From positions 17,506 to 81,505 of the forward strand of contig JAWKQR010000024.1 of NCBI GenBank assembly GCA_041390025.1: DNA of 64,000 nt, read 5' to 3'. The notes under the pieces are model-generated. The model had not been told where the DNA came from. It did no database searches and saw only the letters and a list, made by a program, of their open reading frames with translations. The DNA comes from JBFFMO01 sp041390025. Its GTDB lineage: Bacteria > Myxococcota_A > Bradymonadia > Bradymonadales > Bradymonadaceae. Made by a program: the position numbers and the translations under genes. How positions within the stretch are numbered: the stretch's first letter is position 1; each line of letters begins with the position of its first letter. Positions 54,253 through 63,738 of this stretch are shown here, one piece after another.

Positions 54253-56262
54253 TTACTTCGCCTTGAGCTCAGCGTCGATGACTTCTTTGAACTTCTCGAT
54301 CGGCTGTGCACCAACCAAGCGCGTTCCGTTGATGAAGAATGCTGGGGTTCCGCGGACGCCCACGGCCTTGCCTTCTTCCATCTCAGCCTGAACCTGCTTC
54401 TTGACCTCGTCGCTCTCCATGTCCTTCTTGAACTTGTCGAGGTTCAAGCCGAGTTCCTTGGCGTACGTGTCGAAGATGCCGGCTTCTTTGAGGCGCTGCT
54501 GAGCACCAAAAAGCTTGTCATGCATTTCCCAGAACTTGCCCTGCTTGCCGGCTGCGATGGCAGCGCGGTGAGCTGGCTCGGCTTCCTGGTGGAAGGGAAG
54601 AGGGAATGCCTTGAAGACGACCTGGATCTTTCCTTCGTAGTCTTTGAAGACCTGCGAAAGGGTCGCATCTGCGCGGCTGCAGTATGGGCACTGGAAGTCC
54701 GAGAATTCGAACACGGTGATTGGGGCATTCTTGGGGCCCTTGGTGAACGCGGTACCGATCTTCAGCTTGCTTGGGTCAACCTTAGCTTCCTCTGGAGGAG
54801 CTTGTGGGGTTGGCGCTGCAGCTGCAGGTGCGTTCTTCTTGTTCTCGGCCACGGCGGCTGCGTAAAGAGCGTCGCCCTTGAGGCCCTTTGCCTTAAGCTT
54901 TTCGGCGAGAGCGATCTGCTCTTTGATCACCGATTCGAAGGCTGGGTAAGGCTTCGCGCCAACGAGCTGCACACCGTTGACGAAGAAGTTCGGGGTTCCA
55001 CGCGCGCCAACCTTGGCGGCGAGGTCCATGTCTTCCTTGATGATCGCCTTGCCCTTACCGCTTTCGAGGTAAGCCTTGAACTTGTTGACGTTCAGGCCAA
55101 GCTTCTGTGCGTAGCCGGTGGTCAATTCGGTCATGTCTGCGCCCTGGAATGCCTTCTGGTTTTCAAACAAAAGGTTGTGCATCTCCCAGAACTTGCCTTG
55201 ATCATGCGCAGCCAATGCAGCTTCTGCAGCTGGGCCAGCAGCTTGGTGGAACGGAAGTGCGTTCTGCTTGAAGACAACGCGGACCTTGTCGCCGAAGTTC
55301 TTCATGACTTCGTCCATGGTCGGGTTGACGCGTGAGCAGAAGGGGCATTGGAAGTCCGAGAACTCCACGATCGTCACAAGGTAGTCGTCTTTGGCGCCCT
55401 TGATCGGGTCGTTCGCGCGCACAGGAACCATCTCGACGACGGTTGCAGGCTCAGCAGGCTTCTGCTGTTGCTGTTGTGGCTCGGCCTTGAACTTTTCTGC
55501 GACCATTTTGCCGTAGATCTGATCCTTGGCGACGCCTGCGGCGACCATCTTCTTAGCTTCCTCAAGCTGTGCCTTGACGATCGACTCGAACTTGTCGATC
55601 GGCTGCGCACCCGAGACGCGCTCACCGTTGATGAAGAAGTGAGGCGTTCCGCGGACACCGAGCTTGCTGCCAAGCTCCATGTCGTCCTTGATGACTTGGT
55701 CATACTTGGGGTTGTCGAAGTCCTTTTGGAACTTCGCGACGTCCAGACCAATCTGCTTCGCGAAGCCCGAGGTGAGCTCCTTCATGTTGGCGCCCTTGAA
55801 CTCCTTCTGGTTCTTGAAGAGGATGTCGTGCATTTCCCAGAACTTGCCTTGCTCGCCAGCTGCCATGGCTGCCTTGGAAGCGGCTGGAGCCTGCTGGTGG
55901 AACGGAAGGGGGTTGTGCTTGAAGACCAGACGAACATCGTTTGGATACTTCTTGAGGAGCTGGTGGATTGTGTCCGCGCCGCGTGAGCAGAAGGGGCACT
56001 CAAAGTCCGAGAACTCAACAATGGTGATGGGAGCGGTCGCGCTGCCAAGCACCGGGCTGTTGCCGATGGTGATGGTGTCGCTGTCGCCCTTGACCCCGCC
56101 CGTGGGCAGAGCTGCAGCGCCTTGCACTGCTTCTTCGGTTCCGGCTCCGCCGGGGGTAGCCGTCTTGTTGCCGATCACATAACCCGCGACAAACGCGATG
56201 AGTGCGGCGGCCAAAATCACGAGCAGATTTGAGCTGCCCGCGCCTTGTTCGTGCTGTGCCAT
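54253..56262 (-). CDS. Membrane-anchored triple DsbA-like thiol:disulfide oxidoreductase
   Basis: 669 residues. One N-terminal membrane segment (residues 12-30), then three DsbA-like domains in a row, each with a CPxC active site (FECPFCSRG at 88-93; FQCPFCSRV; FQCPYCSRA) and a cis-Pro loop (RGTPHFFING, RGTPNFFVNG, RGTPAFFING), joined by Ala/Pro/Gln linkers. Single-domain relatives make or isomerise periplasmic disulfides. Three full domains in one chain are unusual. AGGAG before the ATG; a strong terminator follows. Confidence 0.93.
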   Translation of the reverse strand: MAQHEQGAGSSNLLVILAAALIAFVAGYVIGNKTATPGGAGTEEAVQGAAALPTGGVKGDSDTITIGNSPVLGSATAPITIVEFSDFECPFCSRGADTIHQLLKKYPNDVRLVFKHNPLPFHQQAPAASKAAMAAGEQGKFWEMHDILFKNQKEFKGANMKELTSGFAKQIGLDVAKFQKDFDNPKYDQVIKDDMELGSKLGVRGTPHFFINGERVSGAQPIDKFESIVKAQLEEAKKMVAAGVAKDQIYGKMVAEKFKAEPQQQQQKPAEPATVVEMVPVRANDPIKGAKDDYLVTIVEFSDFQCPFCSRVNPTMDEVMKNFGDKVRVVFKQNALPFHQAAGPAAEAALAAHDQGKFWEMHNLLFENQKAFQGADMTELTTGYAQKLGLNVNKFKAYLESGKGKAIIKEDMDLAAKVGARGTPNFFVNGVQLVGAKPYPAFESVIKEQIALAEKLKAKGLKGDALYAAAVAENKKNAPAAAAPTPQAPPEEAKVDPSKLKIGTAFTKGPKNAPITVFEFSDFQCPYCSRADATLSQVFKDYEGKIQVVFKAFPLPFHQEAEPAHRAAIAAGKQGKFWEMHDKLFGAQQRLKEAGIFDTYAKELGLNLDKFKKDMESDEVKKQVQAEMEEGKAVGVRGTPAFFINGTRLVGAQPIEKFKEVIDAELKAK

Positions 56263-56407
56263 TTAGAACTCCTTATAGAAAACAAAAATGTAGATGCGCT
56301 CTAACGCGCACGTCATAGCTTTACGAGACTCGCCGTGCAACGGCGAACCGACTTGTTACTTGGCCAACGGTGTTGGCAACGCACTGTTAGGGGGACGCTT
56401 GCGCGCC

Positions 56408-57052
56408 TCAGACGCGCCGGGGTGGCGGCATCTCGACCTCAGCAAACCGACGCAAATCCGCGAGACCGGGATTAGCGGTCGGCTCGCCCGAGGGTTCAAC
56501 CCAGGGGTAAGTCGGAGGATGAAAGTCCGAGCCGAACTGCACGCCCACGGCGTGCGAGAGTTCAACCATGATGGTCGCGGGGATCGGATCTTGAGGACCA
56601 CATTCGGCGTCAAAAGCCGAACACTCTTGGGTTGGAAGGCGGAACGGGCGAGTGACCTTGATGGGCTGCACCGGCTCGACGCTGGCCAAGGTTTCCGCGT
56701 CCACGTCGGTCTTAAGCTTCGCCGAGGCAATCACATGCGCGACCGCACGCTCAGCCTGCATCGCAGCGAGCAAATCAGGCAAGGTCGAGATCGGACCGCC
56801 TTCCTCGAAGCACACGGCGGAGGAGGGGTCGTTGGAGTCCGTGCCAAGCGAACATGGTTTTTCGTCGGCTGACTGTGTCGCCGAAGAGACATCCGTCGCA
56901 CTCAACCATGTCATGCCCGAGGGCATCGTCGGTACCGAACACTGCCCGTCCGCTTGACCCCAAAAGCCTGCCCACGCCTGAGCGGAAAAGCCGATCAGGG
57001 TCAAAAAGGTGGCAAGGATGGTCAAAAAACGGTGCAAATTCAGGGTCTCCAA
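56408..57052 (-). CDS. Exported Cys-containing protein of unknown function
   Basis: 214 residues with a signal peptide (METLNLHRFLTILATFLTLIGFSAQAWA). The mature protein contains several Cys (GQCSVPTM, EKPCSLG, AVCFEEGG, QECSAFDAECG) in two clusters, and ends in a Pro-rich stretch. No family recognised. Between this stop and 56262 the DNA includes the DsbA gene leader. Confidence 0.65.
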   Translation of the reverse strand: METLNLHRFLTILATFLTLIGFSAQAWAGFWGQADGQCSVPTMPSGMTWLSATDVSSATQSADEKPCSLGTDSNDPSSAVCFEEGGPISTLPDLLAAMQAERAVAHVIASAKLKTDVDAETLASVEPVQPIKVTRPFRLPTQECSAFDAECGPQDPIPATIMVELSHAVGVQFGSDFHPPTYPWVEPSGEPTANPGLADLRRFAEVEMPPPRRV

Positions 57053-57101
57053 TCGAGCGCACGCTAATGAAAGACGCGCGAGGAATCAAGTCGATTCAAG
57101 G

Positions 57102-58109
57102 TCACAGGTCTAGCGGCAAAGAAAGCCGTCGGCCCTCCTGTGCGGAACGGTAGGCAGCAACAATCAACTCCAGGGACTTCATTCCCTCGGCGCCTTCGAT
57201 CAATCCAGGGTGGCCCTGGGTCAACGCTGTGGCGACATCGCGGTAAAATGGTCCATGCCCGTCGCCATACAGATTTTGCGACGGTTCTGGATTCTCGGGC
57301 GGCGGCACGTCTTGCACCTGCCAGTGGTCGATGCGATTGCACGCCACGCCGCCCAACCGCACCGTGCCGTGTTCTGCAATCACGGTCAGCGAAGCCTCAA
57401 AATTCGCCGGGTGGGTCAACATCGTGACGTTGACCGTGCCAAGCGCACCGCATCGAAACCGCATCGCCATCGCGGCGGTGTCTTCGACCTCGATACGACG
57501 TGCCAGAGTCGCGGTGTACGCGTGCACGCTTTCGACCGGGCCAACAATCCATCGCACGAGGTCCACGTAATGGATGGCCTGATTCATCAGCGCGCCGCCG
57601 TCCATCTCCCACGTTCCGCGCCATTCGGCGAGGTCGTAATAGGACTGAGGCCGCGTCCACAAGACGCTCAGGTGCACGTCGTAGATGCGCCCAAGGGACC
57701 CGGACTCGATGACACGACGCAACGCGGCAACCGGCGCAGAAAACCGATGTTGTTTGACGGTGAACAACCGCCGGTTGGCGGCCTCACACGCTTGCACCAT
57801 GCGCTGCGCGTCGGTCCATCGTGTGGCCATGGGCTTTTCGGTGATGACATGCACGCCATGTTTGGCCGACACGATCGTCTGGTCGGCGTGCAACCCCGTG
57901 GGCGTGGCGAGCGTAACCACGTCGAGCGCCATCTCGTTGAGCATGGCTTCGAGGGATCCGTAGCCGGGCACATCGTGGCGTGACGATGCTTGGTCGCGCG
58001 CCGCAGGATCCGTATCGCACACCGCGACAAGCTCAAAAGGCTCGCGGATCGACTCAAAGTGCTTCGCTGCCACCCGCCCACAACCGACCAAGCCGATGCG
58101 TAACGTCAT
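57102..58109 (-). CDS. Gfo/Idh/MocA-family oxidoreductase
   Basis: 335 residues. N-terminal Rossmann motif GLVGCGRVAAKHF, ATPTGLH and EKPMATRWTDA (the conserved EKP), then a C-terminal alpha/beta domain with GGALMNQAIHYVDLVRW, where the catalytic His of the family lies. Likely NAD(P)-dependent oxidation of a sugar or inositol; substrate unknown. Its stop overlaps orn by 4 bases on the same strand. Confidence 0.9.
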   Translation of the reverse strand: MTLRIGLVGCGRVAAKHFESIREPFELVAVCDTDPAARDQASSRHDVPGYGSLEAMLNEMALDVVTLATPTGLHADQTIVSAKHGVHVITEKPMATRWTDAQRMVQACEAANRRLFTVKQHRFSAPVAALRRVIESGSLGRIYDVHLSVLWTRPQSYYDLAEWRGTWEMDGGALMNQAIHYVDLVRWIVGPVESVHAYTATLARRIEVEDTAAMAMRFRCGALGTVNVTMLTHPANFEASLTVIAEHGTVRLGGVACNRIDHWQVQDVPPPENPEPSQNLYGDGHGPFYRDVATALTQGHPGLIEGAEGMKSLELIVAAYRSAQEGRRLSLPLDL

Positions 58110-58645
58110 GGTTTGACGAAGATCTTTTCACGGTAATAACGCAGCTCCTCGATCGACTCGATGATGTCGTCAAGGGCACGGTGGGTGTTGCGCTTGGCCG
58201 GTGGGTTGTAGCTTGGCGGGTACCATCGTTTGATGAGCTCTTTGATCGAGGACACGTCCACGATGCGATAGTGCAGGTAGTTGTCGATCTCGGGCATGTA
58301 GCGCTCCAAGAATCGGCGGTCCTGCCACACCGAGTTTCCGGCAAGAGGTGCGCTGCGCTGTGGCACATGTTGCTTGATAAAATCCAGCGTCATCTGCTGA
58401 GCGGTGGCCACATCAATGGTCGATGCCCTGACGCGGTCGGTCAGGCCGGACTTTCCGTGGTTCTCGACGCACCATGCGTCCATTTCGCCCAACTCTTGGT
58501 CGGTCGCATGAATCGCGATCGTGGGCCCCTCGGCGATGATGTTGAGGTCGCCGTCGGTGATCAACGTCGCAATTTCAATGATGACGTGACGGTCGGTCTC
58601 CAACCCTGTCATCTCCAGATCGATCCAAACCAAATTCTGACTCAT
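58106..58645 (-). CDS. orn: Oligoribonuclease
   Basis: 179 residues, DEDDh exonuclease. VWIDLEMTGL (first D-E), AGNSVWQDRRFL (D) and NTHRALDDI (H and D) are the catalytic motifs, and the length fits Orn. It degrades 2-5 nt RNA and pGpG. It overlaps the oxidoreductase gene and is divergent from the broken AAA ATPase. Confidence 0.96.
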   Translation of the reverse strand: MSQNLVWIDLEMTGLETDRHVIIEIATLITDGDLNIIAEGPTIAIHATDQELGEMDAWCVENHGKSGLTDRVRASTIDVATAQQMTLDFIKQHVPQRSAPLAGNSVWQDRRFLERYMPEIDNYLHYRIVDVSSIKELIKRWYPPSYNPPAKRNTHRALDDIIESIEELRYYREKIFVKP

Positions 58646-58790
58646 AAAACCTCCGCGGCGCGCACTCTAACAACAGGTCCGTGGGTGCGTCGAGTCGTTT
58701 CGGGTGCGGCTGTCGATGGTGCAGTCGAAGTAACGCTGGTATCGTGGCGGCGAGCTGAAACCAACACCACATGCTCGATTTCTCCGTGAG

Positions 58791-60238
58791 ATGCGCTCGC
58801 TCATGCGCGCACCTTACGCGTTTATCCACCTGCAGACCTACGAAGAGGAGCGTGCCGTAGCCGTGCTGCGCGAAATCGCCGAGGCTGACAACCGTTCACT
58901 GCGCGAGTGGAGCGCATTGACGAGTTTCGACGGCCAACCTTCCAACGGCGACTTCGCTAAAGCACTCGCGATCATCGAATCCTCGCCGCTGCCCGGCGTG
59001 TTCGTGTGCAAAGACGTCGCGCCGTTTCTGGATTCCCCGCTGGTGCGCCGCAGGCTGCGCGAGATGGAGGCCCAAGCGGCAGCCTTCCACAAGACCATCG
59101 TTTTTGTTGGGCCTCAGCCCATCATCACTACCGAGCTTCAAAGGACATCACCGTCATTCGCATACCGCTGCCCGACCGGGAGTCGTTGGCCAAAGAGTGC
59201 GACGCGGTGTTTCCCGAACACGAGTTTTCCAAACGTCGACCGCGCTGCGCTGGTCACGGGCGCGATGGGCTTGACCGCGCGCGAAGCGCACCGCGCCTAC
59301 CATCGCGTGCGGCTGCAATACGTCGAAGCGTCACAGCGCAATCGCCCTTTTGACCTCGAAAAGTCCATCATCGCCGAAAAACAACAGCTCGTGGCCACCA
59401 ACGATGCGCTCGAGTTCTTCCCCATTGATGCGGGGATGGGCGATGTTGGCGGCCTAGAGCGAGCTCAAAGGGTGGCTCAACGAGCGCCAGAAAGCGTTCA
59501 GCCCCGAAGCACGTGCCTTTGGCCTGCCGCATCCCCGTGGCGTGCTGCTGATCGGTGTTCAGGGGTGCGGCAAGAGCCTCACCGCCAAGGTCATCGGCCG
59601 CCATTGGGGACTGCCGTTGTTGCGGCTCGATCTGGGCGCGGTCTTCGAAGAATAAGAGCGAAGAATCACTGCGTCTGGCGCTCTCCACCGCCGACGCGCT
59701 CGCGCCTTGCATCCTATGGATGGACGAGATTGAAAAAGGCTTTCGCGACACCGGCGAAGGCGGCGCATCACGCGTGCTGGGCTCGCTGTTGACGTGGCAG
59801 CAGGAGAAACAGTCGCCGGTCTTCTTGGTCGCAACGGCCAACCAGGTTGAATCGCTCCCGCCCGAGCTTCTGCGCAAAGGACGCTTTGACGAGATTTTCT
59901 TTGTCGACCTGCCCGAGGTGGCCGAGCGCGCCGAGATCTTGCGCATTCACCTGACCAAACACGGGCGATTCTTTGACCAAGAGACGGTCGACAAACTCGC
60001 CGTGGCGACCGAGTACTTCAGCGGGGCTGAGCTGGAGCAGGTCGTGGTCAGTGGCATGTATTCGGCGTTTGCGGCGCAGCGCGACGTTGGCCTCGAAGAC
60101 CTGGAGTACGCGGTCAAGGAGACCGTTCCGCTGTACCGAACCTACGAAGAACAGATCAAACAGCTTCGCCAATGGGCAGACGGGCGCGCCCGACGTGCTT
60201 CACGACGAAGAAAGGTTCTGGATTTCTTTGCGGGATAG
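58791..60238 (+). pseudogene. AAA ATPase (Ycf46-like), reading frame broken at several points
   Basis: The protein can be followed through frame changes: MRAPYAFIHLQTYEEERAV... to about 59140, then DITVIRIPLPDRESLAKECD (59150-59215), back to RAALVTGAMGLTAREAHRAY, a third frame for LKGWLNERQKAFSPEARAFG with Walker A GVQGCGKSLT, and after about 59655 CILWMDEIEKGF (Walker B), LVATANQVESLPPELLRKGRFDEIF and the rest. At least four indels are needed; each side remains well conserved. Ycf46-like ATPases of this type are usually about 480-520 residues, and the joined product fits. Either the gene is decaying or several bases are missing. Confidence 0.85.
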
Positions 60239-60245
60239 CGCTTTC

Positions 60246-61412
60246 TTAAAAGACTTTCGACAGTCTTTCGAGCAAGCGTTGGGTCTGTTCGACCGTGCCC
60301 ACGGTCATGCGCAAGCAGCCTTCCAACCCTGGGTAGGTTGAACGGTCGCGCACATACACACCAAGGCTCTCGAGGCGCTTGAGCGTCTGCTGGATGTTGC
60401 CCGTGCGGACGACCACAAAATTGGCCGGGGTGATCCAAGCCTCGACGTTGCGGCGGGTTGCGAAGAACTGGCGCAGCAGCTCTTTGGACGCGGTCACATC
60501 TTCAAGATAGGCGTTGAGGTACTCGCGGTCTTCGATCGCGGCGAGCGCCCCAATCTGAGCCATCGTGTTGACGCTCTTGGGGTTGTACAGGCGGCTAAGT
60601 CCGTCGATGACCGAAGGATGTGCGGCCAGGTAGCCGACACGCAGGCCAGCAAGGCCAAATGCCTTCGAGAAGGTGCGCGTGACGATGACGTTCGAGAACT
60701 GCTCGACGAGCTCGATGCCCGAGACCTGCGCGAATTCGAAGTACGCTTCGTCGAGCAGGATCAATAGATTCGGGTAATCGCGCGCAATCGCGGCCACTTC
60801 GTCAGGATGCGTGAGCACGCCTGTGGGGTTGTTCGGGCTGACCAGATAGAGCATGCGCGTACGCTGCGAAAGCGCCGCACGGATGCCCGAAATGTTCGAC
60901 GAAAACGGCGACTCGCCCACGACTTGGCGAACGGTGGCGCCCTTGGCTTGCGCGAACACGATAAAGTGATTGTAGGTCGGCACCGGAACGACAACTTCGT
61001 CGCCGTGGTCAAGGAACGACGAGCAGATCAGATGCAAGGCATCGTCGCTGCCGTTGGTGACCATCAAGCTCTCGGGGCGAACACCGGTGTAGTCGCTCAG
61101 GCCGAGCAACAGCGAACGGCTACCCAGCTCGGGGTACCAGTTCAGGTTCGCGCCTTGGGCGATGAAGTTCGCGAGCACCTTCTGAACGTTTGGACTTGGC
61201 GGAATCGTGGCCTCGTTCCAATCCAGCTTGAAGATGGGCGATGTGCCACCGAGTGCCTCGATGGCACGTTGGCTCGACACAGCTTCGTAGGGGCTAAGCG
61301 ACGCAACCGCGCGAGCCACCGGAATGTTGGGTGTTACAGCATGAAGGGCCGGGTACAGTTCTTCCTGATCGGCAGCTTCAACGACACGCAAGCTCACGTC
61401 CCATTTCGACAT
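60246..61412 (-). CDS. hisC: Histidinol-phosphate aminotransferase-like PLP enzyme
   Basis: 388 residues from the ATG at 61412 (AAAGGACG upstream). HisC-like signatures: NGSDDALHLI, SPNNPTGV, LLILLDEAYFEF and the PLP lysine in TRTFSKAFGLAGLRVGY. It begins with about 30 extra residues. HisC works in histidine synthesis, but close relatives act on aromatic or other amino acids, and no other his genes are in the window. It is convergent with the AAA gene. Confidence 0.85.
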   Translation of the reverse strand: MSKWDVSLRVVEAADQEELYPALHAVTPNIPVARAVASLSPYEAVSSQRAIEALGGTSPIFKLDWNEATIPPSPNVQKVLANFIAQGANLNWYPELGSRSLLLGLSDYTGVRPESLMVTNGSDDALHLICSSFLDHGDEVVVPVPTYNHFIVFAQAKGATVRQVVGESPFSSNISGIRAALSQRTRMLYLVSPNNPTGVLTHPDEVAAIARDYPNLLILLDEAYFEFAQVSGIELVEQFSNVIVTRTFSKAFGLAGLRVGYLAAHPSVIDGLSRLYNPKSVNTMAQIGALAAIEDREYLNAYLEDVTASKELLRQFFATRRNVEAWITPANFVVVRTGNIQQTLKRLESLGVYVRDRSTYPGLEGCLRMTVGTVEQTQRLLERLSKVF

Positions 61413-61650
61413 AAATAACGTCCTTTCATCCAAACAGCAGCGAGCCAAGCGCTCAAATGGTTGGCAAAAAAGCCGCGCGAACTTGGCATAACCACACTTG
61501 AACGTCAACCACGGTGTTCAACGCCAATTGATGGTTGGCGCGGTTCAACGCGGGGCCAAACTGCAAGAACGGATCCACTTTTCGCCAAGTCCGACCGACG
61601 GGTTGGTTTCTTGGCTAATTGTTAGACTTACTTGAGGTTTCCGCTTTTGG

Positions 61651-61694
61651 GCCCCAGACACCCTTTGGAGTAGAACTACTCCAACTTCTGGGGC
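61651..61694. other. Nested inverted repeats (44-nt hairpin)
   Basis: Outer arms GCCCCAGA (61651-61658) and TCTGGGGC (61687-61694) enclose a perfect 9-bp repeat TTGGAGTAG-AA-CTACTCCAA (61665-61684). A third half-site CTACTCCAA lies at 61699-61707. It sits in the 365-bp gap between the HisC-like and RlmD genes. No T-run follows, so a terminator is uncertain; an RNA structure or operator is possible. A further inverted repeat CGCCAA-7 nt-TTGGCG lies at 61522-61540. Confidence 0.65.
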
Positions 61695-61777
61695 AGACCT
61701 ACTCCAACGCAATACACGTGGACACTCCACCATCCACACATGCGGCCAAACCGGCACGGTGTCAAAACTTTGGGGGG

Positions 61778-63226
61778 TCAGCGCTCCAAGAGCGCGACGT
61801 TCTCGATGTGGTAGGTGTGCGGAAACATGTCGACGGGTTCGACACTTAGGGTGCGCCATCCGCTGCGGTGGAACGCGGCGAGGTCCCGCGCGAGCGAGGC
61901 GGGGTTGCAAGAAACATAGACCATACGCGAGGCTCCGGTGGCTTCGACCATCTCGCGGGCTTGGGGCATCAGGCCCGAGCGTGGTGGATCCACCACGACA
62001 ACATCGGCCTTCAACGCGTGCTCTTCGAGCACTTTGCCAACGTCTCCGGTGTAAAACGTGATGTTCTCGATGCCGTTGCTCGTCGCGTTGCGACGCGCGT
62101 TCTCGACGGCGTCGGGCTGCATCTCGATGCCGACGACGTGTTTTGCAAAACGCGACAGGAACAACCCGATGGTGCCGGTCCCGCAGTACAGGTCCATCAC
62201 CGTTTGGCCTTGCAGCCCTGCACGATCCACGACCAAGGCGTAAAGTTTTTCGGCCTGTCGTGTGTTGGGCTGGAAAAACGCCCTTGGATGCACTTCGAAC
62301 TCGAGCGTGGAGCCACCTGGCAACTGCATCTGCTCCCGGAAGAAGTCTGTGCCGGCAAGGACTTCAGACTCCATCCGGGTGCGCTGGCCACGAATCGCCA
62401 CGTGCTGCGTCCAATACACGCTGGCAAACGGGGTGCCGTCCTCGGCCTCGAACTCTTGGACCACACGCAAAAAGTCCAGTGCGTGCGCGCGGTCGCCGCC
62501 TGGCGCTGTGGTGAGCTCCACCAGCCGTTCGCCCGTGCGTTTGCCCTCGCGGACCGTCAGCGTTCGGAACCACCCGGTGTTGTCCTTGTGTCGATACGCC
62601 TTGAGCCCACTCGCGCGCGCCCAATCCCGAATCTTGCCCAGAAACGGTGCGACCCACTCGCCCTGCAGGAAACACGCTTCGAGGTCCAGCACGTCGTATT
62701 TGTAGCCGGTTGGATGCAAGCCGAGGCTGACGTCATCGCCGTTGTCGGCGAAGCTGAACTCCATCTTGTTGCGGTAGTACCAGGGATCATCCATTCCGCG
62801 GACCTCCTGTACAAGGGCAGGGTCCACGTTGACGACCTTGAGCATGCGTTGCACCAACGCGTGTTTTGAGCGCAGTTGCTGGTCGTAATCCAGAGACTGG
62901 AACGTGCAGCCCCCACACCCGGCACCTGGCTCCGCCGTGACGCTGAAGTGTGGACAACGCGGCGTAACACGTTGGGGAGACGGCGTGACGAACCCGTCAA
63001 TGCGGGCTTCGATGCGGTTGGACCGGCACGATTCCACAAACGCATTGACGACATCGCCGGGCACACCTTTGCGCACCAACACACGGTATTCTCGGGGTTG
63101 TTGTTGTGGACCAATGAGAAGCGAGAGGTGGCCTAAACCGAAGCCCTCAGCATCGATGGTGTCGACCGCGACCTCAAAAATATCAGCGCGTCGAGGTCCG
63201 CGCGGCAGGGCTATGGCATTCATCAA
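61778..63226 (-). CDS. rlmD: 23S rRNA (uracil-C5)-methyltransferase RlmD-like
   Basis: 482 residues. N-terminal TRAM-like domain, then Fe-S Cys cluster CPHFSVTAEPGAGCGGC, SAM-binding region VMDLYCGTGTIGLFL, VDPPRSGL and the catalytic VSCNPASLARDL. The architecture is that of TrmA/RlmD enzymes; RlmD methylates U1939 of 23S rRNA. It begins within 5 bases of the LigD-phosphoesterase gene on the same strand. Confidence 0.92.
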   Translation of the reverse strand: MMNAIALPRGPRRADIFEVAVDTIDAEGFGLGHLSLLIGPQQQPREYRVLVRKGVPGDVVNAFVESCRSNRIEARIDGFVTPSPQRVTPRCPHFSVTAEPGAGCGGCTFQSLDYDQQLRSKHALVQRMLKVVNVDPALVQEVRGMDDPWYYRNKMEFSFADNGDDVSLGLHPTGYKYDVLDLEACFLQGEWVAPFLGKIRDWARASGLKAYRHKDNTGWFRTLTVREGKRTGERLVELTTAPGGDRAHALDFLRVVQEFEAEDGTPFASVYWTQHVAIRGQRTRMESEVLAGTDFFREQMQLPGGSTLEFEVHPRAFFQPNTRQAEKLYALVVDRAGLQGQTVMDLYCGTGTIGLFLSRFAKHVVGIEMQPDAVENARRNATSNGIENITFYTGDVGKVLEEHALKADVVVVDPPRSGLMPQAREMVEATGASRMVYVSCNPASLARDLAAFHRSGWRTLSVEPVDMFPHTYHIENVALLER

Positions 63227-63231
63227 TTTTT

Positions 63232-63738
63232 CTACTTGTCGACGTCTTCGACGTTTCGTCCTGAGATCACCGACAGCGGCTCGGTCACGACAGGGTCACG
63301 CCGGCTCGTCGCCTTCTCGTCATTGGATTTGATCAGCATCCAGCGCTCATCACGGCCTTCGTCCACACGCAACAACGTGAACCCGCCTTCAAGCTTCTGG
63401 CCGCTAAGCCACAGGTCAAGACGACCTTCCTCAAGCGACTCTGTCACCGAAATGGGATCCCCGTCGAGGTCAAAGGGACGGTATTCACCGCTGTCCCATA
63501 CGATGACGCGGTCGGGGCCTTGTGAGCGGTCAATCACGCCCTCGAAGTCCATCTCCATGTCGTAATCTACCGGGATTGCGAGACGCTTGACACGCGGATC
63601 GGGCGATGGGCCTTTGGGCACCGCCCACGACCGCACACCGTCGCCGACCTCCAGCCGTAACACGTAATGGAAATCGACGGCTTCATGTTTTTGAATAACG
63701 AATCGTGACTGACTTGACTTGGTCATTTTTGCGCCCAT
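63232..63738 (-). CDS. Stand-alone LigD 3'-phosphoesterase-domain protein
   Basis: 168 residues matching the N-terminal phosphoesterase domain of DNA ligase D: RFVIQKHEA, FHYVLRLE, SWAVPKGPSPDP, KRLAIPV and VIVWDSGEY. The usual HYDFRLE is HYVLRLE here, and the nearby acidic residue is shifted by one (EVGDG). The domain trims 3' ends in non-homologous end joining. No ligase, polymerase or Ku is seen. A second ATG at 63726 is an alternative start. Confidence 0.85.
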   Translation of the reverse strand: MGAKMTKSSQSRFVIQKHEAVDFHYVLRLEVGDGVRSWAVPKGPSPDPRVKRLAIPVDYDMEMDFEGVIDRSQGPDRVIVWDSGEYRPFDLDGDPISVTESLEEGRLDLWLSGQKLEGGFTLLRVDEGRDERWMLIKSNDEKATSRRDPVVTEPLSVISGRNVEDVDK

